NCBI GenBank assembly: GCA_019633425.1
Contig: WSUB01000028.1
Coordinates: 62,001 to 126,000 of the forward strand
Source of the DNA: Tulasnella sp. 424
Taxonomy: Eukaryota; Basidiomycota; Agaricomycetes; Cantharellales; Tulasnellaceae
DNA length: 64,000 nt
Reading direction: 5' to 3'
In this document: in pieces, positions 1 through 10,140 of the stretch
Layout: each line of letters starts with the position of its first letter
How positions within the stretch are numbered: the first letter of the stretch is position 1
The notes under the pieces: model-generated
Seen by the model: only the letters and a program-made list of their open reading frames with translations
Databases searched by the model: none
Told to the model about the DNA's origin: nothing
Made by a program: the position numbers and the translations under genes

Positions 1-291
1 AAACGCACCCAGCTCCCGCTCACGGCGGCCTATGCCTTCACCGATTATCGCTCCCAAGGGCAGACGTCAAAGCAGGTGATTGTAGACATTGGGAAGCCGC
101 TGGGGTCGCATGGGTGAACACCATTTCATGTGTACGTTGCATTGTTGCGGAGCTCAGGGAGAGAGGCAATCCGGTTGCTGCGGGACTTTGACGAGTCGTT
201 ATTTGTAAGTGGAGGCTGCCCAATTCTGCGTGCAGAGGACGAGAGGCTAGAGGAGCTGGACACACAGACGAAGAAATGGTGGTCGAGTATG
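1..291 (+). pseudogene. C-terminal relic of a Pif1/Helitron-type helicase
   Basis: Frame 1 from the window edge reads a helicase-like C-terminus with the motif AYAFTDYRSQGQT (about residues 10-22). This resembles the last conserved block of Pif1-like helicases carried by fungal Helitrons and of the related helicase genes common in mushroom genomes. An in-frame TGA at 115-117 interrupts it. The same frame then continues with YVALLRSSGREAIRLLRDFD and ends in a typical acidic tail (EDERLEELDTQTKKWW). The stop lies where the family normally has a short Gly/Pro-rich loop, so the gene looks broken rather than spliced. The 5' part lies outside the window. Family assignment is from recognised motifs only; Helitron ends (TC...CTRR plus hairpin) were not found downstream, so it could also be a non-mobile helicase-family gene. 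Confidence 0.7.
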
Positions 292-2008
292 GAGACGAAA
301 GGAGGACTCGGAGATGGCAGCGGGGTGGAAGGACAAAGCGCTTGGCGTGAAGGGGATGGTCACATAGGGGCTGAAACACGGACAATCACGGGAAGGAATA
401 ACTGTAAATACATTTGGACTACCTATTAATGCAGGAGTGCTCATTGAGAAGTTGAAGAGATGTACAGACGGTACTAGGGGAACTGGATGGTTGGGAGGGG
501 GACAAGAGGGCGGAGGCTGGGGTGTGGGAAGTCGGAAGGACCTCGGTCATGGGGTGCATGCCTGTGCCTGCAGAGCATAAGGGTAGGTTGGCACATTACC
601 CTGGCGCCATTTCCATCGTGGAGGTGACCTTGGCAAGCAAGGTCATTAGTGACATGGGTCCTATTAGAAAGGGAAGGAAGGGCAGGGTGCAGCGGCCTGG
701 ATTTCCGGATCGACTATCTCAAGATTTTATGGAGTGTATTGCAAGGACGATGTTGCAGCCACTACGATTCAAGGGCTGTATTCGCAGCTTCAGGGACCAT
801 TCCAAACGAGAGCAAACAAGTCTTCAGTCCCAGCTTGTTCCCTAAAACATCCACGAGAACCTGTCTGGGTAAGGGAGAAAACCGACTCTTTCTTGAATAT
901 ATGACGAGTTGTGAACTGATTGGGCATGAACATTGCTTCAAGAAACATAGTTTCCAGTGCAATTTGACTCGAATTTCATTGACTTTGGTGAGCCACGCGT
1001 ATGCTGGTGTGCTGCACTTGATTGCTAACTAACACCGACCTTCAAGCTATTGAGCTACAAGTGAAAGCAATATGATTATGTTGTACATCCAATCCAATAA
1101 CGAAACAATGTTTTCCTCACAAGCGTGTGAACATGTTGTGGTGCTCACCCCTCAATGACATTGCAACAGAGATAGTTTCACACAGAATGAATGGAGACTC
1201 ATGAAATTAGGTATGACTACTGGAGGTATGGCATAATATCTAAATCCACTCTCTCCCCCTAGTTGCTGTGTTGAGGGGAGGAGATATAAGGGAAGGTTTC
1301 AGAGAGGGGGGTAGCGCTTCCATGGGGCAAAGCTAGTAATATCATTTCCCAACATTTTGCTTCCAAAGCTTGCAATAATGCTAGGCTAGAGATACGCTAC
1401 AGTCTATACTAATGCATTGGGTGCACTGGTAGGAGTGGTGAGGGAATAAATGGGGAGGAAAGTCACCCTCTTGACACACACACCTTGTCCTAAGCCCCTT
1501 CTAGTGGAGGTGCTCCACCTCCAGAGCAGGGGCTTACGCATGAACCTATGCTACGACATTGAGGGGCCAATGTTTGGCCGTATTTGTCGGGACTGGTTAG
1601 TTCGAGTTTCCCTGATCATGAAATCCTCTCAATTGCAAGTCACGGCTGTGCACCATGGAAAAGTGATCTCTTCCCCCCTCCCTCCCTCTCGAACACCTTT
1701 CTAAGACTAAAAGCAAGGTCAGTTTACTTGAGTAAGGAGAGGGAGGATCAGCCTTTCTTCAGGCAAGTTAATGATAGGGACTTTGATTTTAATCACAACT
1801 ACACATTCTGATGTTTCACTTCGCTCCCAACAACTTCTTTACAAACAAAAGCCTTGCCAAGACATATTACTACAAGGTACAGCAAGGTCATCTGGCGAGA
1901 AAATCGTTTGCTGAGAGAGTATGGAATTCCCATTAGCCCAAGCTTGATTATCTTGGTGACTGGAAATACAAACGGTGAAGTCCATGCATGAAGGGCGGAG
2001 AGGGACTC
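292..2008. other. No supportable gene; decayed intergenic DNA
   Basis: Only short, overlapping, compositionally random ORFs occur here. No splice-compatible coding series, no terminal repeats and no tRNA-like box pair were seen. The right end runs into the saccharopine-reductase fragment. Confidence 0.4.
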
Positions 2009-2400
2009 CGAAATCACTCATATTCCTGGAAATGAACTCATGTCTAATGCCAAGCCATATCACATCTCTCCTGCATGTGCTTTCGTCGCCTACGGAAATC
2101 AAGATTTGACTCCCTTCTGGTGCGCGCTGATCCTTGGGCATGTTAAGAACTGATGGAATAGTTGGACTTTCTAATGTTGGGAGTGGTACGAGATCCCCAA
2201 GGCTGGAATTGTTGTGCGTGGTACGCTTAGGTACCATTGCTTCCCAGAGTTCATTGGCGCTTTCGTTGCGATGTGCTGGTTCAAGGATGACGGAGAGGTC
2301 ATGAAGAGGCTCAAAGACAAACAGCCTACATTAGGACAGCCCCTGCCAAGACCTTAAGCATTCAAGAGACTGATGAAAGGTTTGTGTCAGGCCTATTGAA
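2009..2400 (+). pseudogene. Middle fragment of a broken SPE3-LYS9 (saccharopine reductase) copy
   Basis: The plus strand encodes a stretch starting SEITHIPGNELMSNAKPYHI, which aligns with residues in the LYS9 half of the intact gene on the minus strand (SEVTRIPGSDLMSHAKPYYI, in the exon at 23,902-24,149). It continues to a Thr-Pro-Phe sequence at about 2115, where the parent has an intron. Homology resumes with EWYEIPKAG and then RGTLRYHCFPEFIGAFVAMC up to about 2330, where frame is lost and a stop follows. The decayed intron remains in place, so this is a DNA-level duplicate and not a retrocopy. The flanking LYS9 segments are missing here and lie about 3 kb to the right (5,110-6,090). It is clearly non-functional. 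Confidence 0.85.
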
Positions 2401-2904
2401 GCAACAGCATTACTTATTCCTGCGCATTCCATGCAGGGAGCAAATCAACAGCTTCTGCGGCTGAAAACTATGAAGAAAATGCTGGGAGGGGAATCACTTT
2501 TCCTGATAATTTTTCATTTTTAGAAAATTATGATGAAAATCTCTGACCATTTTCCTCTGAGTGAAAAATGTGAAGGTTTTCACTACGGCACTGAAAAACA
2601 TAGATCCTTTTTATGTCTCAATAATCATTAGCATTTTCAGTGGAGATGGTCCACATTGTTTTCAAGCTGAAGAAAATGCTGAGGAAAATTCTGAACAATT
2701 TTCAACATGCCCCAATATATCCCTGAGACTAATCTGAGAATGTGGATACCACATACACTTTCCCAAGCGTTTAGGCGCGGATCCCACGGTCCATAACACA
2801 AGTCATATGCTCGCTCTTTTGCCTACATGGCCCCACAAGCATTCCATTTTGCCCAGGCACTCCAAGCAGCTCCGCGCAATCTGCTCATCATGTCGTGGGC
2901 CGAC
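2401..2904. other. AT-rich self-complementary stretch and an outward LTR-like end
   Basis: Bases 2460-2710 are rich in short GAAAAT/ATTTTC words in both orientations and could fold on themselves. At about 2777-2798 the minus strand begins TGTTATGGACCGTGGGATCC, nearly the same as the plus-strand start of the LTR-like element at 2905. The two similar ends face away from each other across about 107 bp. No coding sequence was seen. Confidence 0.35.
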
Positions 2905-3757
2905 TGTTATGAACTGTGGGATCCGTGCCTATGCGGATCCCCTCTTTTGGAATGTACTAGTAGATACTCACCCCACTCAGTCATTTTAGGAAAATAAATT
3001 GTATATTTCTTTCGCTTTTGTCCCTACGAATAATAACCGAGAAAGTCTGAGACAAACGGCTTAAGAAATAAGAAAGTTACCGTATTTAGTAATTTTGGGA
3101 AACCGGATCAACGACTTCAAATTCCCGACTATCTGCCGAACCGGAAGACATTTCCACTTTGGCGAATAGTCTTAGAGATCGATTCGCCGAGGATCCACGT
3201 GTAGGAACACGTTGTAACCCTCCAGGCAGGTCCGATACCCGGTTGGGCAATTAAGTGCAACCTAACCTTATTTGAGCATGAATAACCCTTCCAGAACGTC
3301 CAGGATGTCTCCGAAGGATAATCCAAATCCCGGGTGCAGCTGAAACTACCCTAAAACGGTATTTCGCCTCTAGCTAGCTCAAATCTTGGAATTCCGCTAC
3401 GCTAAGACCATGTACGGAAAGCTATAATTTAGCTCTACCTAACGGTGTCATTAGCTAGTCATAATTACCTCTTCTGGACTTCCCAAACTGAGCCAGTAGA
3501 GTCCGAACACTTGGATCCCACGCCTCAGCGCACCCCTTGCGCTACAGTAGAAAGCCCAACCCCCATAGATAATAATAGAATAAATACATTCTATTACTCG
3601 TACACTATCGACGTACACATTTAGCTAATTAATTCTGCTCCTAATTAAATAATTAGTTGGGACTCAGTAATTAATTACCTCCGTCTAATTAGTATTCCAC
3701 ACGGCGATTCCAAGTTCTCACGCCTTTTGCGCACAGCCAACTTACCGGCGCTTAACA
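2905..3757 (+). repeat. Candidate solo LTR (about 850 bp)
   Basis: The stretch starts TGTTATG and ends CTTAACA, so it has the TG...CA ends and a 5-base terminal inverted repeat (TGTTA/TAACA) expected of an LTR. It has no ORF. The bases outside the ends (CCGAC on the left, ACTTG on the right) do not form a target-site duplication. Either the boundaries are slightly wrong, the element has decayed, or the call is false. A second similar start lies in opposite orientation at 2798. Confidence 0.35.
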
Positions 3758-5109
3758 ACTTGCTATCAATTCCAAATGATATCAGCACTTGGACAATGGT
3801 TTCCAACTTGTGAAAGGGAAGCAGTCACAAGAAGAAAATAACATCGGCATGTGGAATAAGCCATTCTGATGATGGATGATGCAGATGAGGCTGATGTGTG
3901 TATAATCTCAAAGGAGAGACCAACCATACTCACAGCTTCTTAGCACGGTCCCCTAGCTCGCATGCAATCAAGATGCAATCAAGACTTAAAGCCATCTGAC
4001 TTCTCCAAGCACGATTCCTAGCAAAGTCATCCAGTCCAGTCGTATTGCTCAGCGTAGTCTGTGCTGTCTTTTCTTCACCAGTCAACGGCAAGTTGTTGGA
4101 ATATGGATCACTTCTTCCCCTGCATAGTTAGGTGATATTGGCGATGCCGAGGGTGCAAGGACAGGATACAACAAAGTGGGGAGCATCTGAGTGAACTCCT
4201 CGTGAGTCAAATCCAGTATAGGGTTATAAATCGTTTCGTTTGAGGTCCTCCCAAAGACTTGATAGTGCATGCCAACGGGACTATTACTCCCTTCCCTTCT
4301 CTCCTCATGCAAAATTTGGTCCGAACACCTTCCCTCTAGATCTTGTCCAGAAGAGCGCTTGCCATGGGACCACTTCCAATAGGAGCAGGCCTCCATGACT
4401 GGGTCCAGTATTTGGGCCCATAGGTCCAGTAAAGCGGACACTGATGAGTCTCCTCAGCTGCGCATTGTATCTCCTGGACTGGGTGACTTACATGGAACTG
4501 AGAATTTGTTTATGCAGGTTGGGCTCGAATAATTAGGCAATGTTTTCTAGGCGGTACAAATAGAAGTTCAATTTGAACCGCTCACCTCAATGTACCTCAC
4601 GCCTTGCTCTTTGCAGCAAGAGCTTGCTGGCGCTGTCAGCACAGCTCATGGGTATCCCACATCGCTTTGTACCTGGAACCAGGGTCCACAAGGGGTGAGA
4701 ACTTCAGTCTCACATTGCTGTTTGATCCCAACCAACACCTGTCCTTCGCTCTCCAACCTCCCTCCTCGCATTCACACTCCTCTACCCCCATCATTGTCCT
4801 CCTTGAACCAATTTCTTAGCTTGAAAGTTGCTTGGAAACCTTGCTAATTGCAAGCTATGGAGTTGGGTTTCAATCCTCAATGCTGGACCTGCGTGCACCT
4901 CAACTCAGCTGTATGGTGGATGGAAGATTTCAACAACATGTAGGTGTATAGGTAATACTTAGTTTGACTCCACCACTGAATGATGCTCTGATGCACAGGG
5001 CCAATTGGAAGCACTTTCCACTGCAGACTCAGAGCAGGCAGGAAGTGTTGGCTCACATCACCATAAGGGGCATCTCAACAAAGGCCTCAATACCGCTCAC
5101 TTGACTCCC
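3758..5109. other. No supportable gene
   Basis: A minus-strand open stretch at 4082-4441 has no recognisable motif and no plausible partner exons. The rest is short random ORFs. No repeat boundaries were identified. Confidence 0.35.
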
Positions 5110-6090
5110 TCAACTTGTGCAAGTACTGAAACAAATATGTCCATAGGGCGATGTTTGTCCTTACTTGTACGAGTGCAATGATATTCGGCCACAGCGTTGC
5201 AGAGGGTGTGGAGAAGAAGATCTTGCTTGCCAGGCCGTGTGTGGAGCAGGTCGTGAGGAGCCCAAACAATGAGTTGATGATTGGTGTGCAAGCGTGTCTC
5301 ATGGGCTGAGAGAGATCTAGAGACGAACCTCCTTTCTTGCTTTCTGTAGCTTGGTGTACCCTCAAGTTGGCTGAGGCCGTTGCCAAAGACTTGTCCCATG
5401 CAACAAGTATCTTGTTGGACATGAATGATGAAGCTGCTTTGTAGAAAGCTATTGCTGAGCATGACCTCATCATCTCACTCATTGCTTACACCTACAACGC
5501 AGCTCTCATCATGGCTGCTATCAAGGGTGAGTCCACTTTCCTGTTCACCATGTGTTCGATTCTGACCTGTTGGTCTGACCCACCGATCAGGTAAATCCCG
5601 CATTACCTTCCCTTTGCCTCAAGAGGAGCAGCACATTGTCTCAAACTTGAGATGGATGGGTCTCCTCATCAACGCTACTCCAGTAGCCTTGAAGGGCACC
5701 CCGCTTAACCTCCTTGACACCTTGTGCGGTCGATTGGAGGGTTTGATGGAGTTTGAGCCTGGTCATGCTCCAGCACAAGTTCATCATTGAATGGGCTAAT
5801 GGACAAAGTGTACGTTCTTCCTTGTTGGTCCAATTTCTCTATACACGGCAGCTGAGCAACTCGAACAGGAAACCATACCCTCCACCCTCAAGTCATATGG
5901 TAGCATGTTACCTGGTGGACACAGCAATATGGCGGTTCTCGTCACATTCCCTGGGACATTGCAGCTCAACTAGTTTTGATGGTGTGTTGAACAAACAGGG
6001 TGGCCAGGGTCATTACACAAAGGATGTATGCGACCACTAAGGGCAAAGCTTGAGGAAGCGAGAATCACTATGGTCGAGGCTTCCTTTCAG
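5110..6090 (+). pseudogene. Broken SPE3-LYS9 copy: junction, LYS9 N-terminus and LYS9 C-terminus
   Basis: Bases from about 5110 follow the intact gene from the end of the spermidine-synthase half (decayed [10 protein letters not shown] block at about 5163-5200) into the LYS9 Rossmann region. Next come a block like the parent's ACRTLK...AIAEHDL, an intron at about 5527-5591 in the same place as the parent's 65-bp intron, and then GKSRIT. At that point the parent's central segment is missing. The sequence jumps to FPLPQEEQHIV...LRWMGLL...NLLDTLCGRLEG, then the last intron (about 5809-5870) and the C-terminus ending near YTKDVCD and the terminal EAS. Stops and frameshifts are frequent. Retained introns show it arose by DNA duplication. 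Orientation is opposite to the parent 17-20 kb away. Confidence 0.9.
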
Positions 6091-7079
6091 AGGGTAGATC
6101 ATTGAGCTTGAACAATCATGTAGTATCAATACTGGTAGCCAGATTGAAATGTAAAACTGGGGTATACGTAACAGAGTGTATGAGTTTCAAGAACCACTGT
6201 GGCTGGATTCCGTCTAAACCACTTATATGTCACATTTCTTGCTGGCGGAAACGATGCCGAAAATGCTGATATTATGGCCTTTGTTCGATTGCCAGACAGG
6301 GTGGTGAAAATGAAATCAGGGATTTGATTGCAATCTGCAGGCAAGTACCTCCTATATAAAAGATAGTTAGGCATCCAATCAAATGCCACAGCTTATCAGA
6401 CTTCGATGTCTTGGAATAATCCGTTTGAAGGCAATGGTGACTTCAGCGTGTGAGTAAGATGCGTGGCATCGCATTCTCATCCAGCCTAGACCCCTTGCTC
6501 CACTGTACACCTTCCCCAGAGCCCCGTTTTTCGGGCCCCAAATACTGAGAGCCATCTGAGATTCATGTTTGTGACTGGGAACATGTGTAAGAGGGGGGAT
6601 AAGGGGTTTCTAGGCAAACCTTCCCCCCTCCCACCAAAGTTCCTCCAAGTGGGTTCTGAGGGTTATTAGGTTGATGGGGCTGAATTCTTGTTTTACATCC
6701 CCTCACCCCATTGTCCTGCAGACCCCTCAGCCCATGGATCCTGAAGAGCAGAATGTGGGCTGGTCAGGTTGGTCTGACAGAATGTCAGACACCCAGGCCT
6801 GGTAGGACTTCAATGGGTTCCTTAGCCTCTCTCTGACAATGGTAATCACAATGCCTAAACTTTTGGTAAGATGCCTGACCACTGAGGATTGTAAAAAGTA
6901 ATGCCCCCCCTCCAATCAGATGGGATTATATTTGGAAAATCTTTGCCGACATACCAGGGTCAGGACATATACAAGTGACAGGTCCATAGAACTTTGGAAC
7001 AAATAATTGGGGCTTATTTGTGGTTGCCAGCACTCAAATTATTGTGATAGGTGTCCCTGACTCCTTTCCACTAGAGACA
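6091..7079. other. No supportable gene
   Basis: Only short ORFs without motifs. This is the leader region of the deaminase-like relic that begins at about 7080. Confidence 0.35.
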
Positions 7080-7957
7080 AGGTAGAAGGCTCTGGGGTAG
7101 ATTGCAACAGACCACCGAAGTTTATGAGGGTTACTGCTGAAGATGAAACAGTGAGGGTAGAAGTTGTGGGACTCACCGTAGCAAGGGTTTGGATCTGCGA
7201 CCTATGTAACGCCATTGGTGAGCCTCCACATTCGCAACAGTGCCTCTGAAGAAGCCAATTGCAATCACCCTCTAGTGTATGTTCTCCTTGCAGGACACTT
7301 GTGCCAAAAGGACCTGTACCCAACCACTCCCGATGATCTAGTCAGGATTGTTGGGTGCATTTCCATATTTCTCCAAAGGTTTGGCCAGTTATTTGGCAGC
7401 GATAAGACCTATTTTCCAAATGTAGTATCCATTATGTGGGTACATACTGGGGCTCTCCAATTAGTCTCTGATTCGGAGATGCCAGTCGTTGTCACCATCA
7501 GAAGTCCCTTGGGTGGCCCTTCTGGGCAGACGAAGATGAAGAAGAAGGCGAAGGAGGATCACCTAAAACAACTGGCAGCATCCATCGCGGGTGGCAAGGA
7601 AGCGACCCCTGGCGTTCTCAGCAATCTCGAAGGAATTGCCAAACATACCGAACAGAAGAGCTTGAAAGAAAATGCTGGCAATTGTGCTGAAACCTTACCA
7701 CTCATCCAGTTTGTCTTGCCTTTGAACCTAACCGTCCTAGAATGAAACTAACATGACAGCACGTCCATAGCGTGTGTAAAGGAGCTCCCACCAGTGAACC
7801 AACAAAAGTACGAAGCTTAGCCTTGGACCTAAAGAAAATACAGAAGTACATTCAAGAGCGAGGAGATTCCTGTCATTCCATCACCACCGCCAACGTTCAT
7901 GGGTTTATTAAACCCACGTGTGATATGTGCGATGCATTTTCAAGAGCAGGGGGTTGA
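7080..7957 (+). pseudogene. Deaminase-like gene or relic, fuller copy (NCAE...PTCxxC)
   Basis: A coding stretch at about 7080-7216 ends in the block ICDLCNAIG. An 80-bp intron-like gap (GTGAGC...TTGCAG, about 7217-7294) follows, then a long open frame (about 7295-7700). That frame includes SIMWVHTG, PLGGPSGQTKMKKKA and GNCAETLPLIQF. After a further interruption the sequence reads KPTCDMCDAF (about 7909-7938). A [HC]AE motif followed about 70 residues later by PxCxxC is the zinc signature of the nucleic-acid/nucleotide deaminase fold. The arrangement resembles the OTT_1508-like family, which is expanded in fungi. The family name is recalled, not searched. A stop at 7743-7745 and the unclear join to the second motif make a pseudogene more likely than an intact gene. 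A shorter homologous copy lies inverted at 9570-10140. Confidence 0.5.
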
Positions 7958-9569
7958 CTGGAGAAGATTACCACCCAAGGGTGCCCTATACACCAAGCGA
8001 GTGCGATGGATACTGTTGTAAGTCTTGAGTAAAGGCTTCGATCTGCGATGTTCACTTATATCTCGCTGTGTGCAGTGGCATACAGAGCCATGAAACCGTG
8101 TAACAGTATTATCTAGAGAAGTGTAGGCCTGCCAACGTGTGGGTAGGGAGTTTTAGGGACCTAGAGTTTCAAACTTTCTCTTAATATTGTAATGCACAAA
8201 CATCTGCCATGACCGTCCTGATCCTTTCATCGCTTTGGGCGAATGCAGAAGGGCCTGGGATATCCTGAAATGGTATACTTTCAGCCTGGGCTCATTACAG
8301 TCTCCTAAGAGCAGGCCTTCTTCCGTTCTTGACTTTGAAAACGATCCATCAATGTCAGTTATTACGTGTATAGATCGTCTTTGCTTGGTCGTCACTCAGA
8401 GAAATCCATCGGTAACACTGAAAAAACCAAAACTCAAGAGACAAGAGGTGTATATCTCGGCTAAAGCAAAAGAAAGGGGGGTATTGCTTATTGTACATCG
8501 TATGGCAAGCAGGAAATACAAGCAAAAGGCGCACTGCGCAAGGGGACCAGGTTTCAACCATATCCTGGAGAAAAATGACGAAATCGAACAGCAAAATAAG
8601 CAGATGAGAGATGGAAAGAGGTGAGGTGGATGAGGGAGATGAATGAGATGAGCAAGGCAAGTGGATACGAATACAGTAAGGAACAGAAACCGCAGTCCAA
8701 GCTGTCCATTGCTTCTGCTGAGAAACCAAGATCAAGGACAAGAGAGAGAGAGAAAAGAGAAAAAGAAAGAAAGAAACTCCTAGATCCTTCCTTTGCCTAC
8801 CTACCAATAGATACGGTCCACCATCACCGATGAACATATCCCTATTTTGTGACAACACAGCGTGCCAGAGAAAGGTGTTTTCAATGCCTGACGTCTCTCC
8901 CACATCCGCATGCATGCCAGCATGGATGCTGGACTGATGGACTGAGAGGAATGCTGATTTTCATCATGGCGAAAACCGGGTGAAAATGGTGCCATAACAT
9001 GGGGGTGGTGAAAAGTGAAAGCACCATTGTTCCCACAAGCGTTTTTGTCAGCGAAAAGGCTTAGATACCCCCGGTGCCAACCAACGCGCTATACATCCAT
9101 TCACAAACCCAATCTCACTCTTTCTGGGCATTGCACCATGGGAATAGACGCTAGATGTCTTTAGAGCACCTGGACACGAGTTCAATAGACCTTCAACCCT
9201 AGATAACAACATTCGAGTGATTCATGGTACCATATGGGGCTGGGAAAGTGGGGAGGGGGAAGAAAAGAATAGAAAAGAAAAAGATCAGTGACTGTTTTGA
9301 ACATATATGTCTGAATATAACTCACTATAATAGCCATCATTGTGGTTTGGTGACGTTGGAATCCTTGGGTGATATTCTTCCAAGTCAAAATTTCCCTCCT
9401 TCAATATGATATGCATGCTGCAATAAAACATTTGTGGATATCCGCAGCAGTGATGGATATTGTATCGTTTTCCTGATTTCTTTTTTTCAAGTGTCTTTTA
9501 AGGAAGGAAAGCTCTAACGCCAGGCTTCGCAATTTTGTAACTTTTCCTGAGTCTGCCTGCCACATCATG
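7958..9569. other. No supportable gene between the two deaminase-like copies
   Basis: A minus-strand open stretch (8355-8915) and its plus-strand partners are low-complexity (Lys/Arg/Glu-rich on one strand, Leu/Ser/Phe-rich on the other), which purine-rich DNA produces by chance. No terminal repeats were found that would join the two deaminase-like copies into one element. Confidence 0.35.
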
Positions 9570-10140
9570 CTAGTAAGGAGGGATCACATTAGAACCAAAT
9601 GCATGCCCAGGCAGAACATGAGACACGTGGACAAACTGAATGAAAGGAATTGTCTCTCCACAGTTTCCTGTTTGTCCAGGCCTTTCACCATTGATTTTCT
9701 CAATAGTTTCTGGCTGACCAAGGGCTTCTCCCAGTTGTTGATGATAGAAAGCCCTTGAGTGCTCCTTCAGACCCTTTGTTGATGCTGGTCCACCCATTGT
9801 GCTCCCCACAGCGATAACTAACTCAGTCCCCTCGTCATGTATCACTTTGAGCATCCGAGTAGCAGCCCACATAATAGAAATGACACTTGGAGGGGCAAAA
9901 TTAAAGGATGAGCAGAATCGAATCATGAAGACACTGATGCAGCAGAGAGTTTGGACAAGGCCTTTCAAAGTCTGAGGGCGGGTTTCAGGGTGACATACAT
10001 AACTGACAAAGATAAGATATGCTTTAAGAAAGAAAAGATTAGAATGGAGCTTGTGTGTGGAGTGCCTAAGAGCATATATACCAACTGCGTTGCAAACATC
10101 ACAAATGCATATTACCTCAACTGTCATTCCTGGCACAGCT
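9570..10140 (-). pseudogene. Deaminase-like relic, truncated copy
   Basis: The minus strand reads MPGMTVEVICICDVCNAVG, an unspliced intron-like stretch, then VQTLCCISVFMIRFCSSFNF, PSVISIMWAATR, MGGPASTKGLKEHSR and GNCGETIPFIQFVHV. Each block matches the plus-strand copy at 7080-7957 in the same order. The putative zinc motif is altered: the copy at 7.7 kb has NCAE, this one has NCGE. The frame ends before any PxCxxC block. The catalytic motif is therefore incomplete and the copy is taken as dead. The two copies are inverted relative to each other. Confidence 0.5.

Noticed and set aside
8355..8915. 186-codon minus-strand frame with a Leu/Ser/Phe-rich, membrane-like stretch
   Set aside because: It lies opposite purine-rich low-complexity DNA, which yields hydrophobic frames by chance; no splice or motif support.
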